Origin: an uncultured bacterium
Lineage (GTDB): Bacteria > Bacteroidota > Bacteroidia > Bacteroidales > Bacteroidaceae
Length of the DNA: 40,596 bases
Direction of reading: 5' to 3'
Assembly (NCBI GenBank): GCA_946188155.1
Contig: CAMHUC010000029.1
Coordinates: forward strand, 1 to 40,596
The notes beneath the pieces were generated by a model. That model made no database searches and was not told the origin of the DNA. It saw nothing but the letters and a program-made list of their open reading frames with translations. This document shows, piece after piece, positions 16,163 through 23,655 of the stretch (positions are counted from its first letter, which is position 1; each line of letters opens with the position of its first letter). The position numbers and the translations under genes were made by a program.

Positions 16163-17326
16163 ATGCAGAACTTTGACTATGCCACTCCTACGCGCCTCAT
16201 CTTCGGCCGCGACTCTGTTGAGAAGTTGCCCGGGGTGATGCGACCCTTAGGTCGGCGCGTGCTGCTGGCTTACGGTGGCGGCAGCATCAAGAAGAACGGA
16301 CTCTACGACCGCGTGACGCAGCTGCTTGCCGACTTCGAGATATTCGAACTTTCGGGCATTCAGCCTAATCCCAAGTACGACCCGAGCGTGCTCGACGGCG
16401 TGCGCATCTGTAAGGAGCGGCAGGTGGAGGTGGTGCTCAGTGTGGGCGGTGGCAGTGTGCTCGACTGCTCGAAGGCCATTGCCGCCGGGGCGCTCTACGA
16501 CGGCGACCCGTGGGACCTCATCACCGGCAAGGTGGAAATCAAGTCGGCACTGCCCATTGTGGACATCATGACTATTGCCGCCACGGGGTCGGAGTGGGAC
16601 AACGGTGGCGTCATCTCGCGCACCGACACCTGCGACAAGGTGGGCTTTGACGCGCCCTGTCTCTTCCCCGTCTGTTCCATCCTCGACCCGATCTATACCT
16701 TCTCGGTGTCGCCGAGACAGACCGCTGCCGGCTGTGCCGATGCCATGAACCACGTGATGGAACAGTATTTTACCGATGATACCACCCTCCTCAACGATGG
16801 ATTCTGCGAGGCGATGCTCCGCTCGCTGATGGTGAACGGCTCCAGATGCATAGAGAATCCCGAGGACTATACCGCCCGCGCCGAGATGATGCTCTGCTGT
16901 ACATACGGCTGCAACGACATCCTCTCGCTGGGCAACAGCGACGGCGGGTGGCCCTGCCATCTGATTGAACATGCCCTGAGTGCCTACTATGACATTACTC
17001 ATGGCATCGGCCTGGCCATCATCACGCCACGGTGGATGCGCCGGGTGCTCAGCGAGCACACGATAGACCGCTTTGTGAAGTACGGCGTCAATGTGTTTGG
17101 TATCGATTCGGCATTGTCAAAGCGTGAAATAGCCGAAAAGGCTATCGATGCCACCTACCGTTTCTTCGAGAGCATGGGCCTGCCGATGCACTTGCGCCAG
17201 GTGGGCATCGACGATAGCCGTATCGCCGAGATGGCCCACCATGTGGTGGCCAATGACCCGCTCGACGGTGCCTGGGCTCCACTCACCGAAGCGGATGTCA
17301 GGCAGATACTGACAGACTCTCTATGA
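16163..17326 (+). CDS. Iron-containing alcohol dehydrogenase (YqhD/BDH-like)
   Basis: 387 residues, full length for the group III iron-dependent alcohol dehydrogenases of the NADPH butanol dehydrogenase/YqhD type. The N-terminal Rossmann half has FDYATPTRLIFGRDSVEKLP and the GGGSVLDCSKAIAAG cofactor loop near residue 93. The metal-binding half has ADAMNHVMEQYF (Asp and His ligands) and HLIEHALSAYYDITHGIGLA (two His ligands). These cytoplasmic enzymes reduce aldehydes to alcohols. It is divergent from the NRPS, which should release an aldehyde, so a role in reducing the product is possible but unproven; general aldehyde detoxification is the default. GH43 follows after 25 bp, so the two form an operon. 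Confidence 0.9.
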   Translation: MQNFDYATPTRLIFGRDSVEKLPGVMRPLGRRVLLAYGGGSIKKNGLYDRVTQLLADFEIFELSGIQPNPKYDPSVLDGVRICKERQVEVVLSVGGGSVLDCSKAIAAGALYDGDPWDLITGKVEIKSALPIVDIMTIAATGSEWDNGGVISRTDTCDKVGFDAPCLFPVCSILDPIYTFSVSPRQTAAGCADAMNHVMEQYFTDDTTLLNDGFCEAMLRSLMVNGSRCIENPEDYTARAEMMLCCTYGCNDILSLGNSDGGWPCHLIEHALSAYYDITHGIGLAIITPRWMRRVLSEHTIDRFVKYGVNVFGIDSALSKREIAEKAIDATYRFFESMGLPMHLRQVGIDDSRIAEMAHHVVANDPLDGAWAPLTEADVRQILTDSL

Positions 17327-17351
17327 ACATATCACAATAAATATAACCATA

Positions 17352-19490
17352 ATGAAACAATTACTGCTTACACTCCTGCTGATGGCCGCTATGACGGCCT
17401 CGGCACAGACCAAGTCGTGGACGGCCGACAACGGTAACGGCACGTTCACCAACCCCCTGTTCTACGATGAGTTCTCCGACCCCGACATCCTGCGCGTGGG
17501 CGACGACTACTACCTCGCCGGCACCACCATGCACGCCGTGCCGGGACTGGTCATCCTCCACTCCCGCGACCTGGTGAACTGGGAGAACATCAGCTACTGC
17601 TTCGACCGCTTCGACTTCCAGGACGATGCTTTCGCCCTGAAGAACCACAAGGAGATCTACGGCCAGGGCGTCTGGGCACCGGCCATCCGCTATGCCAACG
17701 GTCAGTTCTACGTGTTCACCAATATCAATGGAAAGGGGCTGCAGTGCTACACCTCGAAGGACATCCACGGGCCGTGGAAGCACCACAACATGCAGGGGCG
17801 CATCTACGACCTGAGCGTGCTCTTCGATGACGACGGCCGTATCTACGCCATCCACGGCTACGGCGAGGTGAAGTGTACGGAGCTGAAAGCCGACATGAGC
17901 GGACCCATCGAGGAGACGGAGCGCACCATCATCCCCGAGGGCAACGCCGTGGGCGAGGGGCATCACATGTATAAAATCAACGGCATGTACTACCTCATCT
18001 CTACCGACTACCGGCCCAACGGGCGCACCCTCTGCTCGCGCTCGAAGAGTATCTGGGGACCCTACGAGACCATCACCATCACTGCCGACGAGACCTTCGG
18101 CTACCACGCCGCCTCACTGACGCAAGTGCCCCGTGGTGAAAAGTACCGCATCGGCAGCGACGGCACCAAGTTCGGCATACCGCCGGTGGACAAGGACGCC
18201 ACGGCCTGCACCAACATCCATCAGGGCGGCATCGTCGAGGACCAGAGCGGACAGTGGTGGGCCCTGCTGATGATGGACTTCCACTCCATCGGACGCACCG
18301 TCACCCTGGCACCCATCACCTGGAAGGACGGCTGGCCCATGCTCGGACTGGAGGGCAACCTCGGACGGGCACCGCGCACGTGGTTCAAGCCGAATGTTTC
18401 GAGGAAGGAGGAAGGGGGAGCGAGGAAGGAGATTGCTCCGCACGCTCCCTACGACCGCTCCGACGACTTCAACTATTTTCTCACCTCTAACCACTCACCT
18501 CTCACCTCTAAGAAACTGAAGCCTATCTGGCAGTGGAACCACAACCCCGACGACTCCAAGTGGAGCCTGAAGAACGGACGGCTGCGACTGCAGTCGATGC
18601 CTGCCGAACAGCTGATGTGGGCCCGCAACACGCTCACGCAGCGCGTCATCGGACCCACGAGCATCGCCACCGTCGAACTCTATACAAAGGGCATGAAGGA
18701 CGGCGACGTGGCCGGGCTGGGCAACATCAACGTGCCCTGCTCATGGATTGGTATCGTCAAGGATGGCAATCGCCTCACCCTGCGCTGTTACCAGCAGGCC
18801 ACGAACGACACCGTCGACGTGCCCGTCGGTATCTCCGACGGGAAAATATACCTCCGCATGACAGGCGACTACGACAACGACCTGGCCACCTATTTCTATT
18901 CGCTCGACGGCCACAAGTTCCAGCCCCTGGGCAAGCCGATGGAGCTGTCGTATCAGCTCATCACCTTCCAAGGTTCGCGCCATGCCCTCTTCGCCTTCAA
19001 CCACAAGGGGCAGAAGGGCGGCTATGCCGAGTTCGACAACTTCACCGTCGACGAGCCGCAGGCCGACCGCTCAGGCAATATCCCCTACGACAAGTCGTTC
19101 CGCATCATCAACCTGGCCACGGGCCGACCCGCCATCGCCATGGACCACGGACTGCTCCACGACACCGATGCCGGCGACCAGTCGAAGCTGACGCGCTTCC
19201 ACATCATCGACAAGGGACAGGGGCAGGTCATCCTGCAGTGTGAGGACGGCCGCTACGTGTTCTGCGCCGGCTACGGCCTGGCCGGCGACGTGCGCCTGAC
19301 GTTCGACGAGTCGAAGGCCGAGGTGTTCCTGTGGCAGGACTATCTGAACCACGAGTTCATGCTCATGTCCATGCGTACGCATAAATATATAGGTAAGAGC
19401 CCCACCACGGGCAGTCCGTACTCGATGGACTTCGCCGGTGCCGACCCAGCCCGCCGCAACGGAGCCGTGCTCCGCTGGGAGGAGCGCTAA
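17352..19490 (+). CDS. Secreted GH43-family glycosidase
   Basis: 712 residues with a signal peptide (LLLTLLLMAAMTASA) cut near residue 19. The catalytic five-bladed propeller follows: Asp43 in FSDPDILRVGDDYYL is the predicted base, Asp153 in YDLSVLFDDDG the pKa modulator and Glu202 in GNAVGEGHHMYKINGMYYL the acid. A beta-sandwich domain (about 380-575) matches the C-terminal module of beta-xylosidase/arabinofuranosidase-type GH43 enzymes. The last roughly 135 residues (SFRIINLATGRPAIAMDH to LRWEER) look like a beta-trefoil or other binding module. A likely role is trimming xylose or arabinose from plant hemicellulose outside the cytoplasm. A repetitive in-frame stretch interrupts the linker near residues 350-385. 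The stop codon lies within a large palindrome. Confidence 0.9.
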   Translation: MKQLLLTLLLMAAMTASAQTKSWTADNGNGTFTNPLFYDEFSDPDILRVGDDYYLAGTTMHAVPGLVILHSRDLVNWENISYCFDRFDFQDDAFALKNHKEIYGQGVWAPAIRYANGQFYVFTNINGKGLQCYTSKDIHGPWKHHNMQGRIYDLSVLFDDDGRIYAIHGYGEVKCTELKADMSGPIEETERTIIPEGNAVGEGHHMYKINGMYYLISTDYRPNGRTLCSRSKSIWGPYETITITADETFGYHAASLTQVPRGEKYRIGSDGTKFGIPPVDKDATACTNIHQGGIVEDQSGQWWALLMMDFHSIGRTVTLAPITWKDGWPMLGLEGNLGRAPRTWFKPNVSRKEEGGARKEIAPHAPYDRSDDFNYFLTSNHSPLTSKKLKPIWQWNHNPDDSKWSLKNGRLRLQSMPAEQLMWARNTLTQRVIGPTSIATVELYTKGMKDGDVAGLGNINVPCSWIGIVKDGNRLTLRCYQQATNDTVDVPVGISDGKIYLRMTGDYDNDLATYFYSLDGHKFQPLGKPMELSYQLITFQGSRHALFAFNHKGQKGGYAEFDNFTVDEPQADRSGNIPYDKSFRIINLATGRPAIAMDHGLLHDTDAGDQSKLTRFHIIDKGQGQVILQCEDGRYVFCAGYGLAGDVRLTFDESKAEVFLWQDYLNHEFMLMSMRTHKYIGKSPTTGSPYSMDFAGADPARRNGAVLRWEER
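18402..18512. repeat. Low-complexity in-frame stretch in the GH43 linker
   Basis: The linker before the beta-sandwich holds purine-rich GAGGAAGGAGGAAGG units and then CTCACCTCTAACCACTCACC repeats. They encode RKEEGGARKE and LTSNHSPLTSKK. These resemble intergenic filler units rather than conserved GH43 sequence. Confidence 0.5.
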
Positions 19491-19549
19491 CAAAGGGACG
19501 GTTCTTTTGTTATCAGGGTTCTGATAACAAAAGAACCGTCCCTTTGTTA
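19488..19549. repeat. 29-bp perfect palindrome overlapping the GH43 stop codon
   Basis: The left arm 19488-19516 (starting TAACAAAGGGACGGTTC) and right arm 19521-19549 are perfect complements with a 4-nt GGTT spacer. The first three bases are the GH43 stop codon. The GGGACGGTTC core resembles REP-type palindromes linked to Y1 (RAYT) transposases. It could also act as a strong bidirectional terminator between the convergent GH43 and flavoprotein genes. Confidence 0.85.
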
Positions 19550-19558
19550 GCTTCCTTT

Positions 19559-19690
19559 TTGCATTAGCTGAGAGTCGTCCTGCCCGAGCTTGTCGAGAAA
19601 TCTCCTTGTCATCTCGAGCGTAGTCGAGAGATCTCTCCATGCGCTTCGCTTAGTCGAGATGACAGAAAAGGGGGTGTCGAGATGACTGTT
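19559..19690. repeat. TCGAGATGAC-type repeat cluster
   Basis: After TTGCATTAGCTGA at 19559-19571 come several inverted TCGAG units. GTCATCTCGA at 19608-19617 pairs with TCGAGATGAC at 19654-19663, and another partial copy lies at 19676-19685. Such GTCATCTCGAGCGnAGTCGAGAGATCTC units are recurrent intergenic sequences in Bacteroidales. No gene lies here. Confidence 0.7.
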
Positions 19691-19706
19691 TTTTGCTTAG
19701 TTGTAT

Positions 19707-21935
19707 TTATTTTTTTGCATCCAGTGTGATGCTGGTGGCGGCGATGCGGCCAGACACCAGAATCTCAGTGAGGGCATTGCCGCCTAAGCGGTTGCCACCG
19801 TGGATGCCGCCCGTTACCTCACCCGCGGCAAAGAGACCGGGGATCGGCTTGCCACTGGCATCGAGCACGCGGCGCTGTTCATCCACCACCAGTCCACCCA
19901 TGGTGTGATGGGTGGCAGGTGCCAACGTACGGATGGTGAGCAGGGTTGAGTCGAGCGAATAGGTCGACTTGTCGTAGGTGCCGTCTTTCAGGCGCCTGAC
20001 CTTGCCGATGGTGTTGGTGGCATAGCGCTTGCTGACGTCGGCAGGCTGTTGGCCGTCCATCACCGCCATGTCGTAGTCGTGGATGGCTTTCAGGATGGCG
20101 TCGGCACTCACATTGATTCTCAACGTATTGAGCAGTTCCGGCAGTTGAGCCGGCGTCCGTGCATATTGTTTACCAGGCACGTCCACACCTCGCTTCTCGT
20201 TTGGCTCAGTGGTTTCCTCTCCGCCGATATAGAGGTAGACACCTCGCTTGCCGTAGAGGCTGATGCCGTTCTCGAAGGCCTTTGCTGAAAGGACGTCACG
20301 CTCCAGCGACTCGTCGACGAAACGCCGTCCGTTCTTGGGACTGATGAAGACGGCATCCGACACGCTACCGAAGGCCAGATTGCCATAGTCGGTATACGAC
20401 AGCGGCATGAGCTGTGTCCAGCCCATACCCGTCAGGACAGCCCCCGCCTTTTCTGCCATGTCGAGGCCGTCACCCTGCAGCGAACTGCGGTTGGTCGAGG
20501 CCATGCGGCTGGTAAGGTATTCCTTGTTCCAGTAACGGTTTGTCTCGATCACCTTGCGGATATTGGCAGCATAGCCGCCCGTAGCGATGATCACCCCCTT
20601 GCGGGCATGGGCCGTTACAGGCGTGCCGTCGGCCATCACAGCCCTCACACCCTTTACACAACCGTCCTCCATGATGAGCTCTTTTGCAGTGGTCGATTTC
20701 AGGATGCGGTTTTCCTCGTTGGCTTTGGCAAACGTGGTGTAAGGTGCCATGATGTAGGCGCCCCAGTTGCCGTCGTAGTGTTCGGGCGTGCCGTCGCCGT
20801 CGGTGTCGATGTCGGCACCCAGCATCTTGTTGCCTCTGAACCACAGGGCCCCCACGATGATGATCTGCCTTTCGAGGAATGTGACGCCCATCTTGGCCAG
20901 CCAGGGCTTCAGCTCCTGCCCCTGTTCCACCATCTGGCTCACCATGCGCAGGTCGCTATACACCCATTCCTGCTTGTCGGCACTCTGACGCAGACCGCCG
21001 TAATAGGTCTGGAAGATATGCAGGTCCTTGGTCGAGAACAGTGTCAGGTCGGTCTCCGGCACACCGCGTGCCAGTTTCGGCTTTGCCCACGCCAGGTAGG
21101 CTGTAATCTCCTTTTTCAGCGCCTGAAGCACGGGCAGGTATTCAGCGTGTACGCCATGGGGCGCCAACTCCACGATGTTGCCCGGCTCAAAAGCATGCAT
21201 TTGATAGTAGTCGGCATCGAAGGCCTTCTCGTCCCATCCGAGGATGGTCTCGAGGTCCTTGATACAACCGGGGCCCGACTTCGCCTTCTCATAGGTCTTT
21301 CCGTCGTAGCCCACACCCGTCTTGGCATCGGGATGTGCGGGATCCCACACCAGATATGGCATCACACTCTGGAAGATGCCACCCGACACCAAGGTGTTGC
21401 CACCCATCTCGGCATTCTTCTCTATTACAAGCACCGTGTTGCCCTGTTGTGCCGCCTCGGCAGCCGCGGCCAGTCCGGCACCACCGGCACCAACAATAAC
21501 CACATCCCATGTGCCTTCCACGGGCGTCTGTTCCGCCTTGGGCAGACTGGCTTTCTTGAACCGCTCACCGTCCGACACCTTGGCTTTATTGGCTGCCTCC
21601 GTCACGCCTGCCATCAGCCCCCGGCTCGACACCGTGGCCCCTGTCATGGCGTCCACGCCGGTACCGTTGGCCTTGATGATCTGAGGTATCAGCTCGTCGA
21701 ACACGATGTCGCCGATATGGGGTGTCTCGTGATGCTCCAGCACTTGGATATCCGTGATGCACGAGTCGCTGAACGTCACGCTCAGACAGATGTCGCCGTT
21801 ATGTCCCTGTGCAGTCACCTCGTAGGTCCCTGCCTCGAACGTCAGCCGTAACGACTTTTTCTGGCTGCAGCCAACAAAGAGCATCGCCACAACCACTATC
21901 CAAACTTTGCTCATCTTCATTTGTCTTGTACGCAT
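19707..21935 (-). CDS. Exported flavinylated fumarate/urocanate reductase-like flavoprotein
   Basis: 742 residues from the first ATG (an in-frame ATG at 21920 may be used), with a lipoprotein signal (VVVAMLFVGC, lipobox Cys). Next is an FMN-binding domain with D-A-M-T-G-A-T near residues 95-101, where the last Thr would carry FMN attached by an ApbE-type enzyme. A FAD_binding_2 reductase domain follows: VVIVGAGGAGLAAAAEA, NAEMGGNTLVSGGIFQS, THHTMGGLVVDEQ and LFAAGEVTGGIHGGNRLGG. This FMN-plus-FAD layout is that of soluble or tethered respiratory reductases for fumarate, urocanate or other enoates; no heme motif is present. The acceptor is unknown. It acts outside the inner membrane and is the last gene of the minus-strand series. 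Confidence 0.88.
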   Translation of the reverse strand: MRTRQMKMSKVWIVVVAMLFVGCSQKKSLRLTFEAGTYEVTAQGHNGDICLSVTFSDSCITDIQVLEHHETPHIGDIVFDELIPQIIKANGTGVDAMTGATVSSRGLMAGVTEAANKAKVSDGERFKKASLPKAEQTPVEGTWDVVIVGAGGAGLAAAAEAAQQGNTVLVIEKNAEMGGNTLVSGGIFQSVMPYLVWDPAHPDAKTGVGYDGKTYEKAKSGPGCIKDLETILGWDEKAFDADYYQMHAFEPGNIVELAPHGVHAEYLPVLQALKKEITAYLAWAKPKLARGVPETDLTLFSTKDLHIFQTYYGGLRQSADKQEWVYSDLRMVSQMVEQGQELKPWLAKMGVTFLERQIIIVGALWFRGNKMLGADIDTDGDGTPEHYDGNWGAYIMAPYTTFAKANEENRILKSTTAKELIMEDGCVKGVRAVMADGTPVTAHARKGVIIATGGYAANIRKVIETNRYWNKEYLTSRMASTNRSSLQGDGLDMAEKAGAVLTGMGWTQLMPLSYTDYGNLAFGSVSDAVFISPKNGRRFVDESLERDVLSAKAFENGISLYGKRGVYLYIGGEETTEPNEKRGVDVPGKQYARTPAQLPELLNTLRINVSADAILKAIHDYDMAVMDGQQPADVSKRYATNTIGKVRRLKDGTYDKSTYSLDSTLLTIRTLAPATHHTMGGLVVDEQRRVLDASGKPIPGLFAAGEVTGGIHGGNRLGGNALTEILVSGRIAATSITLDAKK

Positions 21936-22022
21936 AAGATTCTTTATATTTTGTTAGTGGGGGTTAGCCACGCCATTACTTCTTCGCGTGTGCGCTGCTT
22001 GTATTTTCAAAGTAACCCGGCC

Positions 22023-23627
22023 TTACCAAAAGCCGATGTCGTCGCTTATGCCATTGCCCTCATCCTCGGAAGAAACGTCAATTTTCTTCATCTCGAAGGT
22101 GGCGGTGTAGGTGGTGCCGTCGGCGTTCTGGCGCAGGGCCTTCCACTTCATCACACCGTCCTCGATGGATTCAATTTCCCACCACTCGCGAAGCTCTTGG
22201 TCGGTGTTAATCCAGCGCATACAGAGCAGCTTGCTGGCTACGAAGTACTCGTTCAGCGTATTGGCACTGGGCACCCAGTTTTCACCGTCCTTTACATAAT
22301 ATACGTATGTGCCGTCGGCCTTGTACTCCCAGCGGTGCTGCAGTCCGTCGCCGTAGGTATCCTGCTCGCTGGTGACCTGGCCCTCCCACATGCCGATGAT
22401 GTCGGCACTAAAGTCCTTGTCAACCTTCTCGAGTGTGCAGAACAATGCAGGTGAGGTCGTCATCTCGCCCTTGTCGTTGATTTCTGAATGAATGAGGATG
22501 CACTCCATTCTGTCGGCGCTCATTTCTGCAATGATAAATTCGTCAAAGAAAGCTGTTTGCTCGTCCATCTGGCCATTGAGCGCGATGTGATTGTCGACGA
22601 TAGCAACCGAAAGTTCTATCTTGTTATTCCAAATGGTAGGCAATTCAGGTATTAAGTTAAGCGATGCGCTCAAATATGCCTTGGAGAGCGATTCAAATTC
22701 ATACACGAATTTGCCGTTTGTAGGTATGTCTTGGAAGTTCATTTTGGTGAGCATCCACTTGCCGATGATGTTCTGTTCTACCTCTGCCTCGGTGGGAACA
22801 TCCACCTTCTTCATCTCGAAGGTGGCGGTATAGGTGGTGCCGTCGGCGTTCTGACGCAGGGCCTTCCACTTCATGACGCCATTCTCGATGGATTCAATCT
22901 CCCACCACTCGCGGTGCTCCTCATTGCCGGCGCCTGCGTTCTTCCAGCGGGTGCAGAGCAGGTTGCCGTCCACGAAGTAGTCGGCGTAGTCGTCGTCGCT
23001 TATCTGCCACTGGCCGTCCACTTTGTGGAAGTAGTTGAAGGAGCCGTCCGTCATGTATTCCCAACGGTGGTTCTCACCGTCGTCGAACTCCGAGCCCTCT
23101 TCACCAGTGCTATAACCCTCCCACATGCCGATGATGTCGGCGCTGTAGTCGGCGGTGACACGTCTATAAATTCTAGTGTCCTCTACCGTGTTATAGACTT
23201 CGCCATCTTTCATAATAACAAGTTTGAAGTTACACGACATATTATTATCATCGATAGATTTGATATTCAGTGTGAATACTTTATCTATATTGGATGAATG
23301 GGATAATAGGGTGACGGTGTTTCCATCAATTGTCATGTCGCATTCCTCTTTTGCACGCCACTTGGGCACGGTCTCATCGTAATTAACTCGCGATACACTT
23401 TGGTATGCCTTAGTGGCAGACAGAAAAGTGACAACAGTTTTCTCGTTGGTGAGCGCAGGTTCACCATCTCTTTCTGCCAACATCCACTTCCCGATAATCT
23501 TCTCGGCTACGTTGAGGTCGGGCTCAGCGGGAACAACGGAGTTGTCGTCGTTTGACGAACACGACGTGAACACACTTGCGCCGCAAATCAGGATGGCGGC
23601 GAGCATCCAATTCATAATCTTTCTCAT
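22023..23627 (-). CDS. Lipoprotein with two lipocalin-like repeat units
   Basis: 534 residues with a lipoprotein signal ending AAILICGASVFTSC. The mature protein is an internal tandem duplication of about 245 residues. Each half has an IIGKWML strand near its start, then ADIIGMWEG, HRWEY..DG, and an almost identical REWWEIESIE.GVMKWKAL block ending in FEMKK. GKW-type strand openings followed by beta-strands suggest lipocalin-like barrels (compare the lipocalin-like DUFs of Bacteroidetes lipoproteins). It is surface- or periplasm-exposed, ligand unknown. The repeat is strong at DNA level too (22082-22150 against 22802-22870). It follows the 885-residue beta-helix gene by 28 bp. Confidence 0.75.
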   Translation of the reverse strand: MRKIMNWMLAAILICGASVFTSCSSNDDNSVVPAEPDLNVAEKIIGKWMLAERDGEPALTNEKTVVTFLSATKAYQSVSRVNYDETVPKWRAKEECDMTIDGNTVTLLSHSSNIDKVFTLNIKSIDDNNMSCNFKLVIMKDGEVYNTVEDTRIYRRVTADYSADIIGMWEGYSTGEEGSEFDDGENHRWEYMTDGSFNYFHKVDGQWQISDDDYADYFVDGNLLCTRWKNAGAGNEEHREWWEIESIENGVMKWKALRQNADGTTYTATFEMKKVDVPTEAEVEQNIIGKWMLTKMNFQDIPTNGKFVYEFESLSKAYLSASLNLIPELPTIWNNKIELSVAIVDNHIALNGQMDEQTAFFDEFIIAEMSADRMECILIHSEINDKGEMTTSPALFCTLEKVDKDFSADIIGMWEGQVTSEQDTYGDGLQHRWEYKADGTYVYYVKDGENWVPSANTLNEYFVASKLLCMRWINTDQELREWWEIESIEDGVMKWKALRQNADGTTYTATFEMKKIDVSSEDEGNGISDDIGFW

Positions 23628-23655
23628 AATCGTTTATATATAAAATAAGTTATAC

